NCBI GenBank assembly: GCA_041743935.1
Contig: JBGTLU010000014.1
Location: 1 to 52,680, forward strand
From: JBGTLU01 sp041743935
GTDB lineage: Bacteria; Bacteroidota; Bacteroidia; Sphingobacteriales; Sphingobacteriaceae
Reading direction: 5' to 3'
DNA length: 52,680 nt
Every line of letters starts with the position of its first letter. Position 1 is the first letter of the stretch. The notes under the pieces were generated by a model. That model searched no databases and had not been told where the DNA came from. It was given only the letters and a program-made list of their open reading frames with translations. Positions 43,328 to 52,519 of the stretch are shown here, piece after piece. The position numbers were made by a program, and so were the translations under genes.

Positions 43328-44125
43328 TTATGTTACTTTTACTTTTCGGATAAATTTTGCAAAATAACCAGGTAAAAACCGTTTGATTTGAACTACCAAT
43401 GTTTCTTTTTTGCCAATGTATACTTCCAATTTCTTTTTGCTAACCGCATTTAAAGCTTTTTTGGCAAAAGTTTCCGGCAACATCCCTTGTTCCTGCGCTT
43501 TATCCATTTTATTTTGTTTGCTACCATCTCCAAGCAAAGCGCTATAGGTGAGATTAGTTTTTATGAAACCTGGACAAATAATGGTTACGTGAATATTATC
43601 CTCAAAAACCTCGGCACGAAAGGAATCAAAAAAACCATGAAGTGCATGTTTAGATGCCGAATATCCCGATCGAAGTGGGGTGCCAAATTTTCCAACCAAA
43701 CTACTTACAACTACTATATGCCCAGATTGGCGGGCAATCATGTTTGGTAATATGGCTTTAGTGAGATAAATTGCTCCAAAATAATTTACATCCATTAATT
43801 GCTTATCTACCTCCCAGCTTGTATCCACTGCTTTTGCACGTTGACTAATGCCGCCATTATGGAAAATAAAGTCTACATACCCGTATATGTTTAATGCCGC
43901 TTCTGTTTTCTGTTGTATAGCATCATGTTGTGCTAAATCAAGAGTTAAAACATGAATATTAATGATGTTTTTTGTACAATTCATTTTTACACGGTACAGC
44001 TCATCTTGATTTCTGGCAGAAATAATCAATTTTGCACCTGCATCACTTAATGCGTACACCAATGCTTCGCCAATTCCGGAAGATGCGCCGGTTATCCAAA
44101 CTACTTTATCTTTAAATTTCTTCAT
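43328..44125 (-). CDS. Short-chain dehydrogenase/reductase
   Basis: The product, 265 residues from MKKFKDKVVW, is a classical SDR using NAD(P)H. The cofactor motif TGASSGIGEAL is at the N-terminus, HNGGIS replaces the usual NNAG, and the catalytic residues are in VVVSSLVGKFG (Ser) and YSASKHALHG (Tyr and Lys). A hydrophobic C-terminal segment with LPGYFAKFIRK is seen in DHRS7-like members. The start chosen overlaps the hemW end by 14 bases; a longer frame to 44161 would overlap more and has no better features. Substrate unknown. Confidence 0.92.
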   Translation of the reverse strand: MKKFKDKVVWITGASSGIGEALVYALSDAGAKLIISARNQDELYRVKMNCTKNIINIHVLTLDLAQHDAIQQKTEAALNIYGYVDFIFHNGGISQRAKAVDTSWEVDKQLMDVNYFGAIYLTKAILPNMIARQSGHIVVVSSLVGKFGTPLRSGYSASKHALHGFFDSFRAEVFEDNIHVTIICPGFIKTNLTYSALLGDGSKQNKMDKAQEQGMLPETFAKKALNAVSKKKLEVYIGKKETLVVQIKRFLPGYFAKFIRKVKVT

Positions 44126-45251
44126 CGTTAATAAATAATTGAGATGCAATGCCATCGGCATAAAGTTTCCCTTTTTTGGTTAGATATAAATGATTTTCTT
44201 TTTCCATAACAAAGCCTTTATCTACAAACTTTGCGGCATCTGCTACTAATTTATTTCGTACATAATCTCCTCCTAGTTCCAACAGTTTAATTAAAGAAAT
44301 ACCCCACATGGTACGTAAGCTGGTAAGTATGTATTCATTTACTTTCATAGAGTTGGTTAGAAATTCTTGCTCGAAAACTAAGGTATTTCTGCTCAAAGCA
44401 TCCAAATACTTTAAGTTATTTGATATATTCCACTTTCTGGATTTTTCATTGAAGGAATGAGCCGAGGGGCCAATTCCTAAGTACCAAGCTTGTTTCCAAT
44501 AATTGGTATTATGTTTAGAATAGTTTTGGTTTTTTGCGAAGTTGGAAATCTCGTATTGCTCGAATTCATTTTCCTCCAAAGTATCTAATAAATATAAAAA
44601 ATGATTAGAAGCTTGTTCATCATCTATGTTTTTTGTCTTTTTATCCTTAATCATTGCTGCTAAAGCCGTTTTAGGTTCAACGGTTAGAGCATATGCAGAA
44701 ATATGTTGGATGGATAAATCAAGTGTAGTTTGGATGTTTTTCTTCCATTTTTCGGTACTTAAAAGCGGATACCCATAAATTAAATCCACAGTGATATTAT
44801 CAAAACCGGCATCTTGCACACGTTTGATAGAATTTTCGGCATCGTGACTATTGTGTGCCCGATTCATGTATTTTAGATCATCATCAAAAAAAGACTGCAC
44901 TCCAATACTAAATCGGTTTATGTCCGTTTTTCGCAAGGCATTAATTTGCTCTTTGTTTAAATCATCCGGGTTGGCTTCTAGGGTTATTTCTGGATTTTTA
45001 CTTATTTCAAACTGGGAATAAAGGGTGTCTAAAATTTTTTGTAATTCATCTGCACTAAGTAAAGAAGGAGTTCCTCCACCAAAATAAATGGTTTCTACAA
45101 CCTGGTTTTCTAAATAGTTTTTCTGCAGGATAAGCTCTTTTTGGATAGCATCCAGCATTTCCGATTTGTATTTTAATGAGGTGCTAAAATGGAAATCGCA
45201 GTAAAAGCAAGCTTGTTTGCAAAAAGGGATATGAATATAAATGCCTGCCAT
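44112..45251 (-). CDS. hemW: HemW, radical SAM haem chaperone
   Basis: HemW (formerly called HemN-like coproporphyrinogen oxidase) binds haem and delivers it to respiratory proteins. The 379-residue product starts MAGIYIHIPFC with the radical-SAM cysteines C11, C15 and C18 in CKQACFYC, followed by YFGGGTPSLL and the SIGVQSF motif. It lacks the additional N-terminal cysteine region that marks true HemN. The C-terminal HemN_C-like domain contains SLRTMWGISL. It precedes the SDR gene with a short overlap and is divergent from the Omp85-like gene across 89 bases. Confidence 0.93.
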   Translation of the reverse strand: MAGIYIHIPFCKQACFYCDFHFSTSLKYKSEMLDAIQKELILQKNYLENQVVETIYFGGGTPSLLSADELQKILDTLYSQFEISKNPEITLEANPDDLNKEQINALRKTDINRFSIGVQSFFDDDLKYMNRAHNSHDAENSIKRVQDAGFDNITVDLIYGYPLLSTEKWKKNIQTTLDLSIQHISAYALTVEPKTALAAMIKDKKTKNIDDEQASNHFLYLLDTLEENEFEQYEISNFAKNQNYSKHNTNYWKQAWYLGIGPSAHSFNEKSRKWNISNNLKYLDALSRNTLVFEQEFLTNSMKVNEYILTSLRTMWGISLIKLLELGGDYVRNKLVADAAKFVDKGFVMEKENHLYLTKKGKLYADGIASQLFINDEEI

Positions 45252-45340
45252 AGCACGAAGATAAGTTGCGTGGATGATTAAAGCTAACTTTTTAAATCCA
45301 CCTCGTATATTAGAGGCCTAACCTTTCCGTTTTATAGCTG

Positions 45341-47056
45341 GTGACTAAAAATCTATTCCTTATTCTCTTACTATTTTTTGCACTAAAAGCCAATGCGCAG
45401 GATACTTTATTCTTAAAAATTACATGGAATTGCTCGGATACCATCTCCTATAATTCTGCTTTTTTTAATTCGGCAGAGAGAATTTCTGAACAAAACAGAG
45501 TGCTAAGTCAGTTGCAAAATATTGGCTATTTAAATGCAAATATTACCCAAACAAGTAGTAAGGAAAATACAAAACATGTAAACATTGTCTGTGGCGATAA
45601 GTATATTTTGACTGAATTAAGGTCAGGTAATTTGCCTGTAGATATTGAAAAGGAAATTAAATTCAGACCTCAGGACTACGAAGGAAAACCGTTTGTACTC
45701 TCAGGGTTTAATGCCCTTTTCTCTCAAATTATCCGATCATTTGAAAGTAAGGGATATCCATTTGCATCTGTAAGATTAGATAATTTTCAGTTTAATAATG
45801 CTGAAGTTAGTGCATCTATCGTGGCCGAATCAGGAAGGCAAATTGTGATAGATAGCTTGAGATTAGTAGGGGAAAGGCCGGTGAGTATTTTTTATTTGCA
45901 AACACTTTTATCCATCTACCCAAATGATTTATACAATGAAAGAAGGGTAGAAGCTATCAACCAAAAAATAAACTCAACTGCATTTATACAAACCACCCGT
46001 AGTCCTGAGGTAACCTTTTTAGATGATAGGGCTGTGGTTAATTTATTCTTGATTAAAAAAAATGCTAATCGTTTTGATGGTATTTTAGGTTTTTTACCTT
46101 CCGGTAACAATCAAAGAAAGCTGGAGTTTACTGCCGATATTAAATTAGGTTTATTTAATGCATTTAAGCGTGGCGAAATCATCGACTTGAATTTTAGGAA
46201 ACTACCTTCAGGTAATCAGGATTTTAGGTTTAGATTTAATTATCCATTCTTATTTAAAACACCTTTAGGTATTGATTTTGGGTTCGAATTATACAAACAA
46301 GATACCCTGTATGTTAACGTAAACTCCAAAATTGGAATAAATTATTTTATAAATGCCGAGCAGCAAATTAGTGCAAATTATTTTAAAAGAAACTCCGATT
46401 TACTAAGCACAAGATTTGTTCAAAATGTAACTGTTTTACCAGATTTTGCGGATGTTTCTACCACAGTATATGGCTTAGGGTATGGTTTTGAAAGGTTAGA
46501 TTATCGTTTAAACCCTCGTAGTGGGCTAAAAATGAATGCTGATGTTTCTGCAGGTAACCGAGTGATAAAACGAAATCCAAACTTACCTGCATTTATTTAT
46601 GATTCACTTAAATTGCGTACCACACAATATAATTTAGCATTTATAACTGATTTTTATTTACCTCTTGCCAGAAGAGCAACCATGAAATTAGCGGTGGATG
46701 CCGCAAATATCATTAACCCCAATTTATTCCAAAATGAATTATATCGTATAGGAGGTATTAATAGCTTAAGGGGCTTTGATGAAGAGTCGATATTGGCATC
46801 ACTTTATGCTATATTCACGGCAGAATATCGCTATTTACTAGATACTAATTCATTTTTAACCTTGTTTGTACAACCAGCCTATTATAAAAACGAAAGCTTC
46901 GGTATTACTGATTTTCCGCTGGGAGTTGGTGCCGGTATAAATTTTGATACCCGCGCCGGAATATTTAGTTTGTATTATGCATTGGGTAAACAAAAAGGAA
47001 ATCCGATAAATTTGCAAAAAGGAAAAATACATTTCGGATTCATAAATACTTTTTAA
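45341..47056 (+). CDS. Omp85/TamA-like outer membrane protein
   Basis: The 571-residue protein starts at GTG 45341, which begins a clear signal peptide (FFALKANAQ). It has a POTRA-like N-terminal region (about 30-230) and a C-terminal surface-antigen barrel (about 235-571). The late segment RIGGINSLRGFDEESI is the Omp85 RGF motif in the loop that enters the barrel. It is related to BamA/TamA but too short to be BamA of five POTRA domains, so a TamA-type or other translocation role is likely. DUF4271 starts 5 bases after the stop. Confidence 0.86.
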   Translation: MTKNLFLILLLFFALKANAQDTLFLKITWNCSDTISYNSAFFNSAERISEQNRVLSQLQNIGYLNANITQTSSKENTKHVNIVCGDKYILTELRSGNLPVDIEKEIKFRPQDYEGKPFVLSGFNALFSQIIRSFESKGYPFASVRLDNFQFNNAEVSASIVAESGRQIVIDSLRLVGERPVSIFYLQTLLSIYPNDLYNERRVEAINQKINSTAFIQTTRSPEVTFLDDRAVVNLFLIKKNANRFDGILGFLPSGNNQRKLEFTADIKLGLFNAFKRGEIIDLNFRKLPSGNQDFRFRFNYPFLFKTPLGIDFGFELYKQDTLYVNVNSKIGINYFINAEQQISANYFKRNSDLLSTRFVQNVTVLPDFADVSTTVYGLGYGFERLDYRLNPRSGLKMNADVSAGNRVIKRNPNLPAFIYDSLKLRTTQYNLAFITDFYLPLARRATMKLAVDAANIINPNLFQNELYRIGGINSLRGFDEESILASLYAIFTAEYRYLLDTNSFLTLFVQPAYYKNESFGITDFPLGVGAGINFDTRAGIFSLYYALGKQKGNPINLQKGKIHFGFINTF

Positions 47057-47061
47057 TATCA

Positions 47062-47973
47062 ATGTTTAGCAGAATCATCATATCCTTCATTTTACTACTT
47101 TTTTGCAGTTCTGCATCTGCTCAATGGCAATTTTATAGGTATACTAAACCGGATTCTGTCTACGTAAATTTCTTTAAAACAATTGATGGTCCGGCACCTA
47201 CAGATACCGCCAGAAACGCAGAAAACGGCATATATAAGCAATTTTTTTCAGAGATAGAGAAAAACAGCATGTACTTTGGTGATTATAACCTTGCTGAATA
47301 TTCCTCTTTTAAAAAGCTACCACTGTTACGTTATAAACGGCAAAGCTTAACGGTGTTAATTATAGGAATTGCAGTACTACTTTTTGTAATCATCCGCTTT
47401 AATTTTACAAGAGATATTATACAAATTATTGATGGGGCTTTTAAAAACAGAGTTTTTGTACAAGTAACCAGAGACAATAGTTTGCTCACCTCTCAATCGG
47501 TCATCCTGTTTTTAAGTTTAGCAGCGTTGGTTTTTGGTTATTCTTTGTATTTGCTTTTTTACCGAGTACATGTAACGGAGTTTACCATTGAACCCCAAAA
47601 TTATATCATTCTTTCTGCAGCAGTATTAGCATTTATACTGTCCAAAATATTTATTTTAAGATTAATGGGTTTTATATTTAATTTAAAACCAATCGTTTCA
47701 AATTACATTTTAGTACTATATATTGGATATGCTTTTTTCGCCATATTCCTATTACCTGTGTTAGTTTTACACTTATTGGGGCCAGTAAGTTGGGCAGGTT
47801 TTTTGCAAACCATTCTCATTTATGGAATAGTAATTCTAATCCTTTACCAGTTAATAAGAGGCATCTATTTTTCATTAAAAAACTTTCAGTTTCCTCTTGT
47901 CTATTTGATTCTATATCTTTGCATCTTTGAAATTTGTCCGTTAATGATTCTTTATAAGTCATTATTACAATAA
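47062..47973 (+). CDS. DUF4271 membrane protein
   Basis: This 303-residue protein matches DUF4271, a Bacteroidota-specific family of unknown function. It has a signal peptide (CSSASAQ), a periplasmic stretch of about 90 residues with YKQFFSEIEKNSMYFGDYN, then seven predicted helices. The KLPLLRYKRQSLTV segment leads into the first membrane helix. It lies between the Omp85-like gene (5 bases) and hemD (28 bases). Confidence 0.82.
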   Translation: MFSRIIISFILLLFCSSASAQWQFYRYTKPDSVYVNFFKTIDGPAPTDTARNAENGIYKQFFSEIEKNSMYFGDYNLAEYSSFKKLPLLRYKRQSLTVLIIGIAVLLFVIIRFNFTRDIIQIIDGAFKNRVFVQVTRDNSLLTSQSVILFLSLAALVFGYSLYLLFYRVHVTEFTIEPQNYIILSAAVLAFILSKIFILRLMGFIFNLKPIVSNYILVLYIGYAFFAIFLLPVLVLHLLGPVSWAGFLQTILIYGIVILILYQLIRGIYFSLKNFQFPLVYLILYLCIFEICPLMILYKSLLQ

Positions 47974-48001
47974 AATATAGCGATAAGATACACCGATACC
48001 G

Positions 48002-48766
48002 ATGATTACAGATAAATTGCTTAAAGTCAAAACCATATTAGTTACCCAGCCCAAGCCCGAATCAGACAAAAATCCATACTCAGATTTAGCTTCAAAATAT
48101 AATCTAAAGATTGATTTTAGGCCATTTATACATGTAGAAGGGGTAGAAGCGAAAGATTTCAGAAGAGAAAAAATTAATTTGGCAGATTTTACAGCGGTAA
48201 TACTAACTAGCCGAACAGGTATCGATCAATATTTTAGATTATGTGAAGAAATGCGATTTGAAGTTTCACCTGAGTTAAAATATTTTTGCAACACTGAATC
48301 TACGGCCTTGTATCTTCAGAAATACATACAATACCGCAAACGAAAAATATTTTTCCCTAAAAATACAGGAGAAGATTTATTCTCAATATTAAGAAAACAC
48401 GCTACCGAGAAGTTTCTTTTTCCATGCTCTGATGTCCATAAAGAAGATGTCCCTACTCAAATGCGAGAAGCCGGTTACGATGTTACCGATGCCATTATGT
48501 ATCGCACTGTAGTTAGTGATTTATCAGACTTGGCAGATGTAAAATACGATGTATTGGTTTTTTTCAGCCCTTCTGCTATAAAATCATTGTTTGCCAATTT
48601 TCCTGATTTTGTCCAAAATTCAACCCTAATCGCTGCATTTGGGTCCACAACTCAAGAAGCAGTAGACGAAAATAATTTGCGACTGGATATTGCTGCTCCA
48701 AAACCAGAGTCTCCGTCCATGACCATGGCAATTGAAGAATACATCCGCGAAGCCAATAAGGGATAA
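48002..48766 (+). CDS. hemD: Uroporphyrinogen-III synthase
   Basis: HemD cyclises hydroxymethylbilane with inversion of ring D, a branch point for haem. The 254-residue protein has two alpha/beta domains. Diagnostic segments are ILVTQPKPESDKNPYSDLA at the N-terminus, AVILTSRTGIDQYF, the linker region KFLFPCSDVHKEDVP, YRTVVSDLSD, and VLVFFSPSAIKSLF with IAAFGSTTQEA near the end. Sequence conservation in this family is low, so the call rests on these together. It precedes gldK by 89 bases. Confidence 0.88.
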   Translation: MITDKLLKVKTILVTQPKPESDKNPYSDLASKYNLKIDFRPFIHVEGVEAKDFRREKINLADFTAVILTSRTGIDQYFRLCEEMRFEVSPELKYFCNTESTALYLQKYIQYRKRKIFFPKNTGEDLFSILRKHATEKFLFPCSDVHKEDVPTQMREAGYDVTDAIMYRTVVSDLSDLADVKYDVLVFFSPSAIKSLFANFPDFVQNSTLIAAFGSTTQEAVDENNLRLDIAAPKPESPSMTMAIEEYIREANKG

Positions 48767-48814
48767 GAAATTTGCCTTTTTAGTTATTCTTAAAATAATT
48801 TACCTTGCAAGTCG

Positions 48815-48845
48815 TTTCATAATCACTTTTTTAAACCTAATTTCG
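48815..48845 (+). promoter_or_regulatory. Weak candidate promoter of the gld operon
   Basis: TTTC (48815-48818), 19 bases, then TAATTTCG (48838-48845) resembles the Bacteroidota promoter with one mismatch in each box. The gldK start lies 10 bases after. Confidence 0.3.
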
Positions 48846-48855
48846 CTAACCTATT

Positions 48856-50184
48856 ATGTCGAGATACTTTTCTGTCCTTTGCCTGGCGATATTTACTATT
48901 GGATTATACTCATGCCAGACAGGATCAACAGTACCTTGTGCCGATGGAACTTCCGCCTTAAAACGTGATTTACCAAATGGAATGGTTTTCATTCCCTCTG
49001 GCACATTTATCATGGGCGAAACCGATGGAGACAAACTCATCAATCCAATGAACCAAAGCAAAGGTGTTTCAGTATCTGCCTTTTACATGGACGAAACCGA
49101 AGTTACCAATGCTCAATACCGCCAATTTGTGTATTGGGTAAGAGATTCGTTGGCACGCAAACTATTAGCTGCGAATGAAACGGCTAGCTCAACCCCGAGA
49201 AGAAGAACCGGACCCGCATCTGGTCCAGCCAGAGGTTTTGGTTCCAGAACCAGTACAAGCGGAAGAGTTATATTTTTTAAGAGAACCAGAAGTGGAATTG
49301 AGATAGTTGAACAATTAGAGCCACTTTTTAAACCAGCAGAGCAGAGTCTATTTGGTGTTAGAGAATTAAACGATACAATATTAAAATATACCTACACTTG
49401 GTTTGATTTTCCTACGTATTACGAAAACGAATTAAATAACCCCGGACAAAGAATCCCCCTCGAAGATTTAATTAAGAAAGATGAAGTAGGCGTTTATCCT
49501 GATACTTTAGTTTGGATCCGCGATTTTAAATTTGCCATGAACGAACCCTTCGTTTGGCAATATTTTTCTAATCCGGCATTTAATAATTATCCGGTTGTAG
49601 GGGTAACATGGCGACAAGCACGAGCCTATGCTCACTGGAGAGAATACAAAAGTCAGGCTGCATCTTCAAAAAGAAATAAAGATCCGTACCGAAATCAAAT
49701 ATCCTTACCAACCGAAGCACAATTTGAATATGCCATGCGTGGAGGTAAAGTTACAGGAACTGATTTCCCGATGGGAGGTCCCTATTTTAGAAATAAAACC
49801 GGTTGTTATACAGCCAACTTTAAACCTGGTGATGGAGATTATGCCTCGGATGGAAGTGTATTTACCGCCCCTGCTCGGTCTTATTTTCCTAATGATTTTG
49901 GTTTATACAACATAGCAGGCAATGTTGCCGAGTGGACAAGCTCCACCTACCAACAATCTTTTACCACAATTGTAGGTGATGTAAACCCTGAATATGGATT
50001 TGACCCAACGGATAGAAATAATCCTGCAAAACAAAACAAAGTAGTTAAAGGAGGTTCTTGGAAAGATGTTGCCTATTTCTTGCAACCAGGTACCAGAACC
50101 TATGAGCACTTAGATAGCGCCCGTTCTTTCATTGGATTTAGATTGGTTTCTACCTATACTGGTGCTACAACTACCAATCGTTAA
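48856..50184 (+). CDS. gldK: GldK/PorK, SUMF1-type lipoprotein of the type IX secretion system
   Basis: GldK forms, with GldN, the periplasmic ring attached to the outer membrane in the type IX secretion system. The 442-residue product has a lipobox GLYSC (C20) and a formylglycine-generating-enzyme-like fold: FIPSGTFIMGETDGD, MDETEVTNAQYRQFVYWV, LPTEAQFEYAMRGG, NIAGNVAEWTSSTY and KGGSWKD. Between residues about 108 and 150 is an Arg/Gly/Ser/Pro-rich insertion (STPRRRTGPASGPARGFG). It is the first gene of gldKLMN, 15 bases before gldL. Confidence 0.95.
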   Translation: MSRYFSVLCLAIFTIGLYSCQTGSTVPCADGTSALKRDLPNGMVFIPSGTFIMGETDGDKLINPMNQSKGVSVSAFYMDETEVTNAQYRQFVYWVRDSLARKLLAANETASSTPRRRTGPASGPARGFGSRTSTSGRVIFFKRTRSGIEIVEQLEPLFKPAEQSLFGVRELNDTILKYTYTWFDFPTYYENELNNPGQRIPLEDLIKKDEVGVYPDTLVWIRDFKFAMNEPFVWQYFSNPAFNNYPVVGVTWRQARAYAHWREYKSQAASSKRNKDPYRNQISLPTEAQFEYAMRGGKVTGTDFPMGGPYFRNKTGCYTANFKPGDGDYASDGSVFTAPARSYFPNDFGLYNIAGNVAEWTSSTYQQSFTTIVGDVNPEYGFDPTDRNNPAKQNKVVKGGSWKDVAYFLQPGTRTYEHLDSARSFIGFRLVSTYTGATTTNR

Positions 50185-50199
50185 TTAGAAAACTGTGTA

Positions 50200-50985
50200 A
50201 TGAGTACAAAACAAAAAATTAAATACGATCTAAACTTTTTTCAATCGTTATTCGCTGCTCCGGTTATTCTGGGCGCATTATTTAAACTACAAAACTGGCC
50301 TGCTGCCGATGGGATGCTTATCGTTGGTTTAGTATGCGAAGCTGTAATCTTCGTCTTATTAGCATTTCAGCCTACCACCGATACCGTAAATGGTAATGGA
50401 AGCGCTGCAGTTGGAGTTGCAGGTAATGCAAATATTGGTGGAACAGTGGTTATAGACCAAACCAGTCAGCAATTAAATCAAATGATGAAAGATGCTGATA
50501 TAGGGCCTGAGTTAGTAAAAAATTTGGGAGAGGGGTTAAAAACCTTTGGAGATAAAGTTGCTTTAATCTCAAATGTAACCGATTCATCGGCTGCATCGGC
50601 ACAATTAAAAAATAAGATGGAAGATGCTGCAAAATCCATCGAAGAATTTAACGGGGCTTACCAAAAAGCATACTCATCGGTTGTTGATTTTTCAAGTTCT
50701 TTGGGTGAAGTATTATCCTTCAACGAACAACTTACCGATTTATCTAAAAACTTAAAAGCTTTAAATCGCATATACGAATTAGAATTAACCACTTCAGATA
50801 CCCATTTGCGTTCTTTAGGTAAATTTTATGAGAACATCAGTAGAACCGTTCAGGATTTAAACGACTCTATGGAAGATGCTCGTAAATACAAAGAAGAATT
50901 ATCTAAACTAACCCAAAACATGGCAACACTTAATGCAGTATATGGCAATATGCTTACTGCTATGAATGTTCCCAAGGCTCAATAA
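50200..50985 (+). CDS. gldL: GldL/PorL, inner membrane motor protein
   Basis: GldL is the stator-like partner of GldM in the proton-driven T9SS/gliding motor. The 261-residue product has two N-terminal helices (about 13-30 and 39-57) with K29 in GALFKLQNW and E47 in GLVCEAVIFV, the intramembrane charged residues expected in this family. A cytoplasmic glycine/asparagine-rich linker leads to a long helical tail (about 90-260) with coiled-coil character. GldM starts 2 bases after its stop. Confidence 0.95.
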   Translation: MSTKQKIKYDLNFFQSLFAAPVILGALFKLQNWPAADGMLIVGLVCEAVIFVLLAFQPTTDTVNGNGSAAVGVAGNANIGGTVVIDQTSQQLNQMMKDADIGPELVKNLGEGLKTFGDKVALISNVTDSSAASAQLKNKMEDAAKSIEEFNGAYQKAYSSVVDFSSSLGEVLSFNEQLTDLSKNLKALNRIYELELTTSDTHLRSLGKFYENISRTVQDLNDSMEDARKYKEELSKLTQNMATLNAVYGNMLTAMNVPKAQ

Positions 50986-50987
50986 AA

Positions 50988-52517
50988 ATGGCTAGACCAA
51001 AAGAAACCACACGTCAACGACTTATAGGCATGATGTACCTCGTGCTATTAGCCTTATTGGCATTAAACGTTAGTAGCGAGGTGTTGGATGCTTTTAAAAC
51101 AGTAAAGGATGGTATAGAAACCACCACCAAAACTACTCAATCTACCATTGACGATACCATGCGCTCTTTTGCAAAAGCAATGGATAATGATAAAGAAAAA
51201 GCAGAACCATTTTTTCTGAAAGCTCTTGTTGCGCAAAAAACTACCAGAGAATTATATGCATACATAGAGGAGATAAAAGAATTAATGATATCCGAAGCTA
51301 ACGGATTAAACGATGAAACTGGCGACATTAGAAAAAGAGAGAACACCGTAATTCCGGGCAGGATCATGATTGATAATATTGCTGGTAAAGCTTATGGCCC
51401 CGAACTTCGGAACAAAATAGATAGCGCTCGTGCGCTTTTGCTAAGTTTAGTGGATTCTGCCGATATAAATACAGTAAATCTGGTTTTATCTACCCAAAAA
51501 CCATTAGGTGCTGATGTTACCCAAACCTGGGAATCGAGTATGTTTGAATACAAACCGGTAACGGCTGCAGTAACCTTATTAGCAAAGTTGCAAAACGATG
51601 TAAAAAACTCAGAAGCAGAAATTCTTAGATACTTACTTAGATCTGTTTATGAATCAGACTTTAAGTTTGATGTTTTAGAAGCTGCCGTTGTACCTAACAG
51701 CAACTTTGTTTTGATAGGTCAACCGTATGAAGCCGATATTTTTGTGACGGCTTCAAGTACCACTCAGCAACCAGAAGTAGAAGTAAACGGACAAAATATT
51801 CCGGTAGAAAACGGAAAAGGTAAATACAGAATCACGCCAAACAGAGAGGGCATATTTTCATTTAAAGGGGTAGCAAAAGTAAAAGCTCCCGATGGTTCCA
51901 TCAGTGATTATCCGTTTACACAAACTTATCAGGTAGGAGCACCAGTAGCGGTAGTATCGGCAGAAAAAATGAATGTTTTATACATTGGAGTGGATAATCC
52001 TATGTCTATTTCTGTTCCGGGTATACCAAAAGATAAATTACGTGTAAGTTTAAGTGAAGGAAATTTAGTGGGTTCTGCAGGTAATTATGTTGCCAAAGTA
52101 AGTACTCCTGGTAGAGTAAGGTTCAATGTATCAGGCGAAGTAAACGGACAATTTAGGCAACTAGGTTTCAAAGAGTTTAGAGTTCGTCGGGTGCCGCCAC
52201 CATTGGGTAAATTTGGTGGTATAACCAGTGGCTCTTTGTCTGCAGCCGTTGCAAAAGTACAACCAGGTGTATTTGCAGAGTTAGAAAATTTTGATTTTGA
52301 CTTGAGTTATACTGTAACTCGTTTTACCATAACCATTGCTCGCAGAGGCCAAGACCCATACGTAGAAACCATTGCAGGTAATGCATTAACTGCCCGTACT
52401 AAACAAGTATTAAATACCGTTGCTGCAAGAGATATTATTTCGATAGATGATATATTTGTTCGTGGGCCTAGTGGCGTTGAAAAATTACCAACCGGAATAA
52501 CCGTTAGAATACAATAA
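50988..52517 (+). CDS. gldM: GldM/PorM, periplasm-spanning motor shaft
   Basis: GldM joins GldL in the inner membrane to the GldK/N ring. The 509-residue protein has one helix near the N-terminus (RLIGMMYLVLLALLALNVSS) preceded by ARPKETTRQR, and then periplasmic domains to the C-terminus: a helical D1 (about 40-220) and three beta domains with features such as ADIFVTASSTTQ and ISVPGIPKDKLRVSLSEG. Its length is close to that of known GldM proteins (about 510). It lies 2 bases from gldL and 2 from gldN. Confidence 0.95.
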   Translation: MARPKETTRQRLIGMMYLVLLALLALNVSSEVLDAFKTVKDGIETTTKTTQSTIDDTMRSFAKAMDNDKEKAEPFFLKALVAQKTTRELYAYIEEIKELMISEANGLNDETGDIRKRENTVIPGRIMIDNIAGKAYGPELRNKIDSARALLLSLVDSADINTVNLVLSTQKPLGADVTQTWESSMFEYKPVTAAVTLLAKLQNDVKNSEAEILRYLLRSVYESDFKFDVLEAAVVPNSNFVLIGQPYEADIFVTASSTTQQPEVEVNGQNIPVENGKGKYRITPNREGIFSFKGVAKVKAPDGSISDYPFTQTYQVGAPVAVVSAEKMNVLYIGVDNPMSISVPGIPKDKLRVSLSEGNLVGSAGNYVAKVSTPGRVRFNVSGEVNGQFRQLGFKEFRVRRVPPPLGKFGGITSGSLSAAVAKVQPGVFAELENFDFDLSYTVTRFTITIARRGQDPYVETIAGNALTARTKQVLNTVAARDIISIDDIFVRGPSGVEKLPTGITVRIQ

Positions 52518-52519
52518 AG

